Source: Arthrobacter sp. 18067
Lineage (GTDB): Bacteria; Actinomycetota; Actinomycetes; Actinomycetales; Micrococcaceae
NCBI RefSeq assembly: GCF_902706295.1
Contig: NZ_CACSJJ010000009.1
Coordinates: 62,001-126,000, forward strand
Length of the DNA: 64,000 bases
Reading direction: 5' to 3'
In this document: in pieces, positions 16,868-25,018 of the stretch
How positions within the stretch are numbered: position 1 is the first letter of the stretch
Layout: every line of letters starts with the position of its first letter
Translations under genes and position numbers: made by a program
The notes under the pieces: generated by a model
The model's database searches: none
Told to the model about the DNA's origin: nothing
The model's input: the letters and a program-made list of their open reading frames with translations, nothing else

Positions 16868-18577
16868 TCAGGCCACCGCGGGCGGCAGCAGCAGCGAACC
16901 GCCGGGAATGGCATCCAGGAGAGCCTGGGTGTACGACTCACGGGGGTTGTCGAAGACCCCGTCCGTGCTGCCCGTCTCCACCAGCTTGCCCTTCTCCATG
17001 ACGCAGACGTGGTCCGCGATCTGGCGGACAACCGCGAGGTCGTGCGTGATGAACAAGTACGTCAGGCCCAGGTTGTCCTGGAGGTCAGCAAGCAGGTTCA
17101 GGACCTGTGCCTGCACCAGCACGTCCAGCGCGGAGACCGCTTCATCGCAAATGATGACTTCAGGATCCAACGCAAGAGCACGAGCGATGGCAATACGCTG
17201 GCGCTGACCGCCTGAGAGCTCGTTGGGGTACCGCTGCATCATGGACTGCGGCAGAGCCACCTGGTCCAACAGCTCACGGACCTTCTTCTCACGGCTGGCC
17301 GCGTTGCCGATCTTGTGCACGCGCAGCGGTTCTTCGATGGTCCTGAAGATGTTGTACATCGGGTCCAGGGAACCGTAGGGATCCTGGAAGATGGGCTGAA
17401 CGCGGCGGCGGAACTTGAAGAGTTCCTTGCCCTTCAGCCCAGCGGTGTCCACACCATCGAAGATGATCTGACCCTCAGTGGGCTTCTCAAGCTGGAGAAC
17501 CATCTTGGCGACCGTTGACTTGCCCGAACCCGACTCGCCCACAATCGCCGTCGTGGTTCCGCGCTTGACGCTGAAACTGACATCATCAACAGCGGCGAAA
17601 TCGGAGGTCTGGCCCAGTCCCTGACGCAGTTTGTAGATCTTGCGCAGGTTCTTGATCTGGAGAACCTCATCCTGGGCACGATCCTGCGCAGCCGCCACGG
17701 GTGCCAGAAGGTCTTCAGCTTCCACACCCTGCTCTTTGGCCACCTGGATACGGCGCGACGCCAAGGAAGGTGCCGACTCAACCAGGCGACGGGTGTACGG
17801 GTGCTGGGGGTTGCGCAGCAGATCCAAGGAAGGACCTGCCTCAACAACGTTGCCCTGGTACATGACGATGACTTTGTCGGCCCGCTCTGCAGCCAAGCCG
17901 AGGTCGTGGGTGATCAGCAGCACCGAGGTGCCGAGTTCAGTGGTCATCTTGTCCAAGTGGTCCAGGATCCTGCGCTGCACCGTAACATCCAGTGCCGACG
18001 TTGGTTCATCGGCAATGAGGAGCTTGGGCTGGCAGCTCAGGCCGATGGCGATAAGTGCACGCTGACGCATGCCGCCGGAGAACTCATGCGGGTACTGCTT
18101 GGCGCGTCGGGCAGCATCAGGAAGGCCAGCCTCCGCGAGGACGCGGGCAACGTCCTCCGGGCCATCCGGGCGACCGTTGGCTTTGAGGGTCTCGCGAACC
18201 TGGTAGCCGATCTTCCAGACCGGGTTCAGGTTGGACATGGGGTCCTGGGGAACCATGCCGATGTGGCTGCCACGCAGCTCGATCATGCGCTTTTCCGAAG
18301 CGTGGGCGATGTCTTCGCCGTCGAGCAGGATCTGGCCGCCCGAGACGCGTCCGTTATTCGGCAACAGACCGATGGCGGCGAGTGCCGTCGTCGACTTTCC
18401 GGAGCCCGACTCCCCCACGATGGCAACCGTTTCGCCCGGCATGATGGACAAGTGGGCGTTCTTAACCGCCTTGACCTCACCGGATCCGGTCTTGAAAGTG
18501 ATGGCCAGGTCCTTGATCTCCAGGATGGGCCGTACTGGTGCCGTGGCTTCATCAATTCTGATGTTGGCAGAAGTCAT
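16868..18577 (-). CDS. Peptide ABC transporter, fused two-domain ATP-binding protein
   Basis: The 569-residue protein contains two complete peptide-type ATPase domains, equivalent to DppD and DppF fused. Domain 1 has Walker A GESGSGKST at 55-63 and signature FSGGMRQR at 166-173. Domain 2 has Walker A at 347-355 and signature LSGGQRQR. Each is followed by its oligopeptide-transporter C-terminal extension. ATG 18577 has a strong AGGAGG site, and an upstream in-frame extension is rejected. It is last of four genes (binding protein, two permeases, ATPase). The transported peptide is not known. Confidence 0.93.
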   Translation of the reverse strand: MTSANIRIDEATAPVRPILEIKDLAITFKTGSGEVKAVKNAHLSIMPGETVAIVGESGSGKSTTALAAIGLLPNNGRVSGGQILLDGEDIAHASEKRMIELRGSHIGMVPQDPMSNLNPVWKIGYQVRETLKANGRPDGPEDVARVLAEAGLPDAARRAKQYPHEFSGGMRQRALIAIGLSCQPKLLIADEPTSALDVTVQRRILDHLDKMTTELGTSVLLITHDLGLAAERADKVIVMYQGNVVEAGPSLDLLRNPQHPYTRRLVESAPSLASRRIQVAKEQGVEAEDLLAPVAAAQDRAQDEVLQIKNLRKIYKLRQGLGQTSDFAAVDDVSFSVKRGTTTAIVGESGSGKSTVAKMVLQLEKPTEGQIIFDGVDTAGLKGKELFKFRRRVQPIFQDPYGSLDPMYNIFRTIEEPLRVHKIGNAASREKKVRELLDQVALPQSMMQRYPNELSGGQRQRIAIARALALDPEVIICDEAVSALDVLVQAQVLNLLADLQDNLGLTYLFITHDLAVVRQIADHVCVMEKGKLVETGSTDGVFDNPRESYTQALLDAIPGGSLLLPPAVA

Positions 18578-18587
18578 GTTCGCCTCC

Positions 18588-19532
18588 TTAGCGCTGACGG
18601 CTCTTGGGATCAAGAGCATCGCGGACGGCGTCGCCAAGCATGATGAAGCTCAGGACGGTAATGGACAGGGCGGCTGCCGGATAGAGCAGGATTCCGGGGT
18701 TGGTGCGGATGGACGCGTTCGCCGCGGAAATGTCGTTACCCCACGACATCACGCTGCCAGGCAGCCCGACACCGAGGAAGGACAACGTGGCCTCCAGGAC
18801 GATGAAGACGCCCAATTCCAACGTGGCAAGCACAATCACGGGCGCCAGGGCGTTCGGCAAAGCGTGCTTCACCAGGGCGCCAAACTTGGACACACCCAGG
18901 GACCGGGCCGCGGTGACGAAGTCCGCGTTGCGCACCTCGATGACGGCACCTCTGGTGATACGCGCCATTTGGGGCCAGGCGAGCAGGGATATTGTCAGGA
19001 CCACGGTCCAGACGCTCCTGTTCTCGCGGAACAACGGCAACTGCGTGATAACAAGGGCGCCGAGGATGATCGGCAACGCGAAGAAGATATCGCCGAGACG
19101 GGCGAGGACAGAGTCCAGCCAGCCGCCGTAGTAACCGGCCAGCGCACCAAGGGTGACACCGATGAGGACGACGGCCAGCACGGACAGGACACCGACAGAC
19201 AAGGAGGCCTGCGTACCGTGGATCACGCGGGAATAGACGTCGCAACCTTGCAGGGTGAAACCGAGCGGGTGGCCGGCAGTGGGCGCGCCTTCGGAGTTGG
19301 CCAACTGGCAGTCGTTATTGGGTTCCACACTGGTGAACAGGCCTGGGAAGACTGCAACGATCACTAACAGCAGGATCAGCAGCGAGGAGACGATGAACAT
19401 GGGGCGGCGGCGAAGCTTCCGCCACGCATCAGCCCACAGGCTCAGGGGCGCTTGATCTGTCTTGACAGCGTCAGTGGCCAGAAGCGGCGTTTCCTCGACG
19501 GGAGCCACAAAGTGTTCAGTATTACTGGTCAT
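18588..19532 (-). CDS. Peptide ABC transporter permease, DppC type
   Basis: The 314-residue membrane protein has a cytoplasmic N-terminus of about 45 residues, one early helix, an extracellular loop with a cysteine pair (NNDCQL and LQGCDVYS), and the binding-protein-dependent permease core of about five helices. ATG 19532 overlaps the upstream permease by 11 nt, evidence for coupled translation. An alternative start at 19610 lies inside the upstream gene and is rejected. Confidence 0.9.
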   Translation of the reverse strand: MTSNTEHFVAPVEETPLLATDAVKTDQAPLSLWADAWRKLRRRPMFIVSSLLILLLVIVAVFPGLFTSVEPNNDCQLANSEGAPTAGHPLGFTLQGCDVYSRVIHGTQASLSVGVLSVLAVVLIGVTLGALAGYYGGWLDSVLARLGDIFFALPIILGALVITQLPLFRENRSVWTVVLTISLLAWPQMARITRGAVIEVRNADFVTAARSLGVSKFGALVKHALPNALAPVIVLATLELGVFIVLEATLSFLGVGLPGSVMSWGNDISAANASIRTNPGILLYPAAALSITVLSFIMLGDAVRDALDPKSRQR

Positions 19533-20451
19533 AGCGGATCCTCGGGTCAAGCCAGGCGTACAGGAGGTCAACCAAGAGGTTGGTGATGACGAAAACAAGG
19601 ACCAGGACACTCACGATCGCAACGATGGTGGGGCCCTCGCTTCGCTGGATGGCCTGGAAGAGTTTGTTACCGACACCGGGCACGTTGAAGATGCCCTCGG
19701 TGACAATGGCGCCGCCCATGAGCCCGCCAAGGTTGGCACCCAGATAGGTCACCACCGGGATCAACGAGTTCCTGAGAATGTGTGCCATCACGACGCGGGG
19801 CCGGGAGAGACCCTTCGCGGTTGCGGTACGTACGTAGTCCGCGTTCATGTTCTCGCTGACAGAGGCGCGGGTCAGCCGGAGCACGTAGGCGAAGGACACC
19901 AGTCCCAGCACGACGGCTGGGAGGATCAGGTTGCCCCAGTCGGCATTGGCACCCACCGTAGGTTTGGCCCAGCCGAGTTGGACACCGAACACAAGCTGGA
20001 AAACGAAGCCCAAGACGAAGGTCGGGACAGCGATCACCAGGAGCGAAACGACGAGGACGGTGGAATCGAAGAGCTTGCCTTTTTTGAGGCCGGCGAAGAC
20101 GCCGAAGGCAATGCCGAATACGGCCTGGATGATGAGCGCTTCGATAGCGAGCATTGCCGTGACAGGGAAAGCCCTGGCCAAGGAGTCGGCGATGGGCTGC
20201 TGGGTGAAGTCAACGCCAAGGTTGAAGGTGAACAAGTTCTTGATGAAGAGCCCGTACTGAACCCAGAATGGCTGGTCCAGGTTGTACTGGGCCCGCAAGG
20301 CGTCGATGACGCTCTGCGGTGGCTGGCGATCCCCGAAGAGGGCGGCAATCGGGTCGCCGGGTAGTGCGAAGACCATGTAGTACACGAGGAGCGTGGTCCC
20401 CAGGAATACCGGGATGACCTGGAGGAGCCTACGGAAAATGAAGCGAACCAC
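19522..20451 (-). CDS. Peptide ABC transporter permease, DppB type
   Basis: The 309-residue permease starts with the typical RFIFRRLLQVIPVFLG helix, then a periplasmic loop with VIDALRAQYNLDQPFWVQYG, and a core with about five more helices that includes LRLTRASVSENMNADYVRTA, the EAA-type coupling region. It pairs with the DppC-type subunit. A GC-rich hairpin lies between it and the upstream binding-protein gene. Confidence 0.9.
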   Translation of the reverse strand: MVRFIFRRLLQVIPVFLGTTLLVYYMVFALPGDPIAALFGDRQPPQSVIDALRAQYNLDQPFWVQYGLFIKNLFTFNLGVDFTQQPIADSLARAFPVTAMLAIEALIIQAVFGIAFGVFAGLKKGKLFDSTVLVVSLLVIAVPTFVLGFVFQLVFGVQLGWAKPTVGANADWGNLILPAVVLGLVSFAYVLRLTRASVSENMNADYVRTATAKGLSRPRVVMAHILRNSLIPVVTYLGANLGGLMGGAIVTEGIFNVPGVGNKLFQAIQRSEGPTIVAIVSVLVLVFVITNLLVDLLYAWLDPRIRYDQ

Positions 20452-20516
20452 GGGTCACCCCTCTCCGTTGGTCGGGCGTTGGTGTGTCATTTGTGCCTTC
20501 CTGCCAAGCAAGCAAG

Positions 20517-20544
20517 GGGGGCCCGGCGCTTTGGCCGGACCCCC
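20517..20544 (-). terminator. Intra-operon hairpin after the peptide-binding protein gene
   Basis: The arms 20517-20527 and 20534-20544 pair at 10 of 11 positions around a 6-nt loop. No clear U tract follows. The placement after the binding-protein gene mirrors the gluB-gluC hairpin and would lower expression of the downstream permeases. Confidence 0.6.
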
Positions 20545-20575
20545 GCTGCCCTAAGGCAAGTTCAGATCCTGAGGA

Positions 20576-22258
20576 CTACTTGGCCTCGATGTCGAAGTAA
20601 CGGATGCCGCCGTTCCAGCCGGTTTCAGCTGAGACAACGTTGTTGCTCCAAACAATCGGGGTTGCCCGGTACCACAACGGCAGGCCGGGGAGGTCCTTGA
20701 ACAGGATCTCCTGTGCCTGGTTGAACTTGGTGTTGGCGTCTTCCGGAGTCTTGGCTGCAAGGCCTTCCTTGAGGAGCTTGTCGAACTCGGGGTTCGTGTA
20801 CTTCTCGTAGTTGGAGGATGCGTTGGTTGCCCATACAGGTCCGAGGAAGTTGTAGAGCGACGGGTAGTCACCCTGCCAGCCGGCGCGCGTCAGGCCCGGG
20901 AGGGACTGCGACTTGCGCAGGTCCAGAACTTCAGCGAACTTAGCGAACGGCTGGATTTCAGCCTCGATGCCGAGGTTGTTCTTGAAACCGTTGGCAACGG
21001 CGTCGATCCATTCCTTGTTGCCACCGTCAGTGTTGGAGGCGATCAGGAGCGGCTTGGAACCGTCGTACGGCTTGATCTTCTCGGCCTGGGCCCAGAGATC
21101 CTTGGCCTTGGCGGCGTCGAACTTCAGGACGTCGCTGCCGGGGATGGCGTCGTTGTAGCCGTCGAGCACGGGGGCCGTGAACTCGGTGGCCGGGGTACGC
21201 GTGCCGTTGAAGATGACCTTGGTGATCTCATCGCGGTTGATGGCGTGGGACAGAGCCTGGCGACGCAGAAGGCCGGCTTCACCCTGGAAGTTCGGGTTGT
21301 AGCCCGGGATGTTCAGGGTGGAGTTGTTGGCGTTGGGACGCGTGGAGTTACGGTCCGGGAAGTCCGTGGTGTAGGTCTTCAACGCGTTCGACGGAACGAC
21401 GTCCGTGATGTCGAGGTTGTCGGCCTGAAGGTCCGTGTATGCGGGGCCCGGATCGGTGTAGAACTTGAAGGTCACGCCACCGTTCTTGGCAGCGCGGGGA
21501 CCGGTGTAATCAGCGTTCTTGACGAGGGAGATGGACTGGTCGTGTACCCAGGCGCCTTCCTTCTCGAACTTGTACGGGCCGTTGCCGATCGGGTTCTCGC
21601 CGAACTTCTTCGGATCCTTCAATGCCTCGGAAGGAAGCGGGTAGAAGGCAGAGTAGCCAAGGCGCAGCGACCAGTCAGCTTCCGGCTGGCCAAGCTTTAC
21701 CGTGATGGTCTGGTCGTCAGTCGCGGCCAGGCCGGACATGGTCTGAGCCGTGGGAGCCGGGGTGGAGGTCTTCTTGCCGTCGGCGCCGGTGGTCTCAGTG
21801 ACTGCACTGACATCGGCGTAGCCCTCGATGGACTCGAAGAAGAAACCGTTGTTCTGGAGGTTGGTGCTCAGCGCGGCGAAGTTCCAGGAATCAACGAAGG
21901 TCTTGGCCGTGATGGCTTCCCCGTTGGTGAACTTGGCGCCGGACTTGACCTTGATGGTCCAGTTCTGCGAGTCGGTTGTCTCTATCGACTCCGCCAGAGC
22001 GTTGACGGGCTTGCCGTCGGAGTCGTAGGCACGAAGGCCTTCGAACAGCAGCTCGACCACGCGGCCACCGTACACCTCGTTGGTGTTGGCCGGAAGCAGC
22101 GGGTTCTGCGGTTCGTTGCTGTATGCGGAAAGGACCTTGTTCGGGTCAGTTGCGGCAGAGCTGTTCGTGTTGCTGCCGCCACCGCCGCCGCAACCGGTCA
22201 CTGCGAGGGCGATGATCGCCGCTACGCCTAGAGCTTTGGAAGTGCGCGAGAAACGCAT
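20576..22258 (-). CDS. Peptide ABC transporter substrate-binding lipoprotein, DppA/OppA type
   Basis: The 560-residue SBP_bac_5 protein has a lipobox VTGCGGGG with Cys at residue 23 and a glycine/serine-rich linker. The large bilobed domain includes LLFEGLRAYDSDGKPV, a NAFAAL-like segment and GRTPATEFT motifs seen in peptide/nickel-binding proteins. ATG 22258 has a perfect AGGAGG site; the frame extension to 22369 is in the 5' leader. A stem-loop (22289-22309) lies in that leader. It heads the dpp operon. Confidence 0.92.
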   Translation of the reverse strand: MRFSRTSKALGVAAIIALAVTGCGGGGGSNTNSSAATDPNKVLSAYSNEPQNPLLPANTNEVYGGRVVELLFEGLRAYDSDGKPVNALAESIETTDSQNWTIKVKSGAKFTNGEAITAKTFVDSWNFAALSTNLQNNGFFFESIEGYADVSAVTETTGADGKKTSTPAPTAQTMSGLAATDDQTITVKLGQPEADWSLRLGYSAFYPLPSEALKDPKKFGENPIGNGPYKFEKEGAWVHDQSISLVKNADYTGPRAAKNGGVTFKFYTDPGPAYTDLQADNLDITDVVPSNALKTYTTDFPDRNSTRPNANNSTLNIPGYNPNFQGEAGLLRRQALSHAINRDEITKVIFNGTRTPATEFTAPVLDGYNDAIPGSDVLKFDAAKAKDLWAQAEKIKPYDGSKPLLIASNTDGGNKEWIDAVANGFKNNLGIEAEIQPFAKFAEVLDLRKSQSLPGLTRAGWQGDYPSLYNFLGPVWATNASSNYEKYTNPEFDKLLKEGLAAKTPEDANTKFNQAQEILFKDLPGLPLWYRATPIVWSNNVVSAETGWNGGIRYFDIEAK

Positions 22259-22288
22259 TCCGCCTCCTATGAGTCGTGGAGTTGAGCA

Positions 22289-22309
22289 GGGGAAATTCGT
22301 GATTTCCCC
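22289..22309 (-). promoter_or_regulatory. Leader hairpin upstream of the peptide-binding protein gene
   Basis: GGGGAAAT-TCGTG-ATTTCCCC is a perfect 8-bp stem with a 5-nt loop, about 31 nt upstream of the start codon. TAGGCT/TACACT hexamers near 22340-22355 are candidate -10 elements, placing the hairpin in the 5' UTR. A role in mRNA stability or translation is inferred. Confidence 0.45.
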
Positions 22310-22520
22310 CAGGCACAGGCACAGCTTCCTACTGTGACGTTGCCTACATGTGAGTGTAAGCCTACCCACATTGCGTCCAGATGTTGGGACATGCTGGCCA
22401 AACTGTAACCGTTCCGCAACCTACAGATGCCTAAATTGCCGGGAATTTCAAGTCAAACGCTACTCGGTGGTAGCATTCGCTGTCTGACAGCAGGACAGGA
22501 CGATTTTGACGCGAGAAAAG

Positions 22521-22559
22521 GACCCCGGGTTCACCCTGGGCATTCAGCGGAACGGGGTC
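22521..22559 (-). terminator. Possible weak terminator after the hepT remnant
   Basis: GACCCCG (22521-22527) pairs with CGGGGTC (22553-22559), with an inner GGGTTCACCC loop. On the minus strand it is followed by CTTTTCTC. The long loop makes it weak. Confidence 0.35.
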
Positions 22560-22758
22560 TTGGTACGGCTGGGAACCAGCCGATTGATCGGATACATGTC
22601 CCTATTGCCGGCAGGTCGGTTACGCGGGTGTCCCACACCGCGTCAGGCACGTTGTCAGCGTCACCGACGTACCACGCGGGCCCGCGCGCAGCGAGAGCTG
22701 CCCCAGCTCCGCACAAACGAACGATCTCGCCTACGGCTGCAACGTCGCTCGGGTTCAT
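22531..22758 (-). pseudogene. HepT-like HEPN toxin remnant with internal deletion
   Basis: The frame encodes 75 residues beginning MNPSDVAAVGEIVRLCGAG, then ALAARGPAWYVGDADNVPD, then directly AVWDTRVTDLPAIGTCIRSI. The first part looks like the N-terminus of HepT-type HEPN proteins and the second like their C-terminus. The middle, about 45-50 residues that normally carries the RNase motif RX4-6H, is missing without frame loss. It overlaps the upstream mntA remnant by ATGA, the normal arrangement for this toxin-antitoxin pair. It is probably non-functional. Family assignment is by recalled sequence pattern. Confidence 0.55.
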
Positions 22759-22907
22759 ACTGCGACGGCTGTTGTCAGAATCTCATGATCAGGGGGCAGG
22801 CCGCCGTCGGCAACAACATCTATCTCGACGCCCAGCAACTCACTGGCTTCAGCCGCAAAGCCTGCGATGGTCAGTAGGCCCACACCGGGCTGGCACGTCA
22901 CGAGACC
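22755..22907 (-). pseudogene. MntA-like nucleotidyltransferase antitoxin remnant (C-terminus only)
   Basis: The open frame reads QPGVGLLTIAGFAAEASELL followed by GVEIDVVADGGLPPDHEILT, then a short end at 22755. This matches the C-terminal third of MNT-domain proteins (LL..GFAAE..LLG..VDVV..GGL..). The catalytic GSX10DXD region is absent. The fragment begins right after the stop of the DUF1877 gene and has no start codon of its own. With the hepT remnant it marks a decayed toxin-antitoxin locus of about 380 bp. Confidence 0.6.
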
Positions 22908-22917
22908 AGGTTTTCGC

Positions 22918-23430
22918 TCACCCGATCAGGTAGACCATGCCGCGTCCGGCCGCCCTGAGGTTCGCGGCGAAGCTCCTGGCCCGCTGGAGGTATTGAGAGG
23001 TGTAGCGAAAGTCGGATTGCTGGTCGGTGTAGGGCATATGGCCCAGGCACAGCCTCATGTCTGCGTCAGAAATACGGTCCAGGTCCTGGGAAACCACCGC
23101 CACGTCCACCGGTGTCAGGACGCGCAACCATGGTTCCCACCCATCGTGGTGCATTGTCACCTGTCCTTCAAACATCCGGAAGGCCGGTCTCGCCTCCGCA
23201 CCCGGTGTGAGAGGGCCAGTGCACACCTGCAGAAACCGCCATGCCTTATCCAGGTAGAGCATGTCGCATTCAGGGACTGATTGTTCGAAGGCGGCGATAG
23301 TGACCCCGCCCGCAGATTCGAGGCCCCAAGCATCGGCCAATGGATCTGAGGACAGGAAACGTCTCGGATCGGCAAGCACAAGGTCGGTGACATCGCCGTC
23401 GAAGGCGTATGCATAGTATCTGATTCCCAT
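22918..23430 (-). CDS. DUF1877 family protein
   Basis: The 170-residue protein starts MGIRYYAYAFDGD and contains LYLDKAWRFLQ and a C-terminal helix ending in YLIG, the pattern of YfbM-like DUF1877 proteins. These are small cytosolic proteins of unknown role, often found near toxin-antitoxin or accessory genes. Its stop at 22918 is followed within a dozen bases by the mntA remnant on the same strand. A CACACT hexamer six bases before ATG 23430 is a weak leaderless promoter candidate. Confidence 0.8.
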   Translation of the reverse strand: MGIRYYAYAFDGDVTDLVLADPRRFLSSDPLADAWGLESAGGVTIAAFEQSVPECDMLYLDKAWRFLQVCTGPLTPGAEARPAFRMFEGQVTMHHDGWEPWLRVLTPVDVAVVSQDLDRISDADMRLCLGHMPYTDQQSDFRYTSQYLQRARSFAANLRAAGRGMVYLIG

Positions 23431-23557
23431 ACGCCAAGTGTGGTCATCAGCTTGGCGGCAGAGGACCGGGCGATAGCCGTATGTGGATAACTTGGTCTGT
23501 CGGTTGACCCCACCCGTTTGCCACCAGTGTGCCCAGCTCCGCTGCGCCGAGGCCCAT

Positions 23558-23563
23558 TAGGCT
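23558..23563 (+). promoter_or_regulatory. -10 element, probable leaderless promoter of the 42-residue ORF
   Basis: TAGGCT, spacer TGGCCC (6 nt), ATG at 23570. Confidence 0.55.
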
Positions 23564-23569
23564 TGGCCC

Positions 23570-23698
23570 ATGTCTACTGATGAAGAGAAGGATCCTCCCG
23601 TACCTGCCGACGTCGAAGGAAAGATCCCGAAGAAAGTTGACGACGAGCCGGAGCCTGACGCGAAATCAACTTCCGCGGAAAAGCCCAAGGACTCCTAG
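23570..23698 (+). CDS. Small charged protein of 42 residues, unknown
   Basis: ATG 23570 to TAG 23698 encodes MSTDEEKDPPVPADVEGKI and a tail DAKSTSAEKPKDS. It is rich in Asp, Glu, Lys and Pro with no hydrophobic core, so it is probably disordered. Evidence that it is real: a good leaderless promoter ends 6 nt before the ATG, the codons are typical of neighbours, and a strong terminator follows 42 nt after the stop. No family is recognised. Confidence 0.55.
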   Translation: MSTDEEKDPPVPADVEGKIPKKVDDEPEPDAKSTSAEKPKDS

Positions 23699-23740
23699 GA
23701 GGCTCCAACGGCGCCGTCGGGCCCTCAATTCAACAGCAAA

Positions 23741-23782
23741 GGCCGCAGGCCATGAAGTTGTGAGACTCCATGGCCTGCGGCC
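23741..23782. terminator. Bidirectional terminator between the small ORF and ychF
   Basis: GGCCGCAGGCCATG (23741-23754) pairs perfectly with CATGGCCTGCGGCC (23769-23782), a 14-bp stem with a 14-nt loop, between two convergent genes. Confidence 0.8.
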
Positions 23783-23821
23783 TGCCAATGCCCCGGTGCT
23801 TTAGTGGATTTGGCTGTGGAC

Positions 23822-24907
23822 CTAAACGTTGAAGCGGAACTCCACCACGTCGCCGTCGGCCATCACGTACTCTTTGCCTTCAATACGGACCTTGCCACGG
23901 GACTTTGCCTCGGACATGGAACCGGCGTCGATGAGGTCATCGAAGGAGACAACCTCGGCCTTGATGAAGCCACGCTGGAAGTCGGAGTGGATCACGCCGG
24001 CCGCCTGGGGCGCGGTGTCACCTTGGCGAATGGTCCAGGCCCGGGTTTCTTTGGGGCCGGCCGTCAGGTAGGTCTGCAGGCCAAGAGTGTGGAAACCAAC
24101 GCGCGCCAACTGGTCCAGGCCGGATTCGGTCTGACCGTTCATCTCCAGCATCTCCCGGGCTTCTTCCTCATCCAGTTCCACGAGGTCGGATTCCAGCTTT
24201 GCGTCAAGGAAAATGGCGTCAGCAGGGGCAACCAAGGCCCGCAGTTCATCCTGCTTCGCCGGGTCTCCAAGAATGCCCTCATCCGCGTTGAAAACGTAGA
24301 TGAAGGGTTTGGCGGTCAGCAGGCCGAGCTCCTTGAGATGGGCCATCTCCAGCTTGTCGCTCTTGATCGACGAGAAGATCGTGTCGCCACGTTCCAGGAC
24401 CGCTTGGGCGGCCTTGATGGCTGCGAGCTCGGCAGCTTCGCGCTTCTTGATCTTGACTTCTTTTTCGATACGCGGGATGGCGTTTTCGATGGTCTGAAGA
24501 TCGGCCAGAATGAGCTCGGTGTTGATGGTCTCCATATCGGAGCTCGGGTCAACCTTGCCGTCCACATGGATCACATCGGGGTCGTCAAAGACCCGGACAA
24601 CCTGGGCAATGGCCTCGGCCTCGCGGATATTCGCGAGGAACTTGTTACCCAGGCCTTCGCCCTCCGAGGCGCCCTTCACGATGCCGGCGATGTCCACGAA
24701 AGACACCGGAGCCGGCAGCAACTTCTGCGAACCGAAGATTTCGGCCAGCTTCGCCAGACGCGGATCCGGCAGGTTGACCACACCGACGTTCGGCTCGATC
24801 GTCGCGAACGGATAGTTCGCTGCGAGCACCTGATTGCGGGTCAGTGCGTTGAAAAGGGTTGATTTGCCGACGTTGGGCAGTCCGACGATGCCAATAGTAA
24901 GAGCCAC
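23822..24907 (-). CDS. ychF: Redox-regulated ATPase YchF
   Basis: This Obg-family P-loop protein of 361 residues prefers ATP and associates with ribosomes and the proteasome-like machinery in other species. The G1 loop GLPNVGKST is at residues 9-17, with [20 protein letters not shown] as switch/G3 region and a C-terminal TGS domain ending [12 protein letters not shown] 24907 gives the canonical N-terminus [17 protein letters not shown]. The upstream ATG 24913 would add two residues but lies only 2 nt from the -10 element TAGAAT, so it cannot serve a transcript from that promoter. Confidence 0.95.
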   Translation of the reverse strand: MALTIGIVGLPNVGKSTLFNALTRNQVLAANYPFATIEPNVGVVNLPDPRLAKLAEIFGSQKLLPAPVSFVDIAGIVKGASEGEGLGNKFLANIREAEAIAQVVRVFDDPDVIHVDGKVDPSSDMETINTELILADLQTIENAIPRIEKEVKIKKREAAELAAIKAAQAVLERGDTIFSSIKSDKLEMAHLKELGLLTAKPFIYVFNADEGILGDPAKQDELRALVAPADAIFLDAKLESDLVELDEEEAREMLEMNGQTESGLDQLARVGFHTLGLQTYLTAGPKETRAWTIRQGDTAPQAAGVIHSDFQRGFIKAEVVSFDDLIDAGSMSEAKSRGKVRIEGKEYVMADGDVVEFRFNV

Positions 24908-24915
24908 GAGCATTG

Positions 24916-24921
24916 ATTCTA
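24916..24921 (-). promoter_or_regulatory. -10 element of ychF
   Basis: TAGAAT on the minus strand, 8-nt spacer, GTG at 24907. The transcript is leaderless or has a 1-2 nt leader. Confidence 0.5.
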
Positions 24922-25018
24922 CCTGCTGAAGCCTTGCCAGTGCTTGTTCGTATCCGCGGCAGGCGCCCCGGACGGTCCCTTCACTAAAACTGTCGTACCC
25001 CTGTGACAGGGTTGCCTC

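Noticed and set aside
21245..22231. 328-codon plus-strand frame opposite the peptide-binding protein gene
   Set aside because: Antisense shadow with val/gly/arg-biased composition; the opposite strand has a full SBP_bac_5 protein with signal peptide and ribosome binding site.
22427..22933. 168-codon plus-strand frame in the gap after the peptide-binding protein gene
   Set aside because: Composition is arginine/serine/proline-rich without any motif; the minus strand carries recognisable mntA/hepT fragments.
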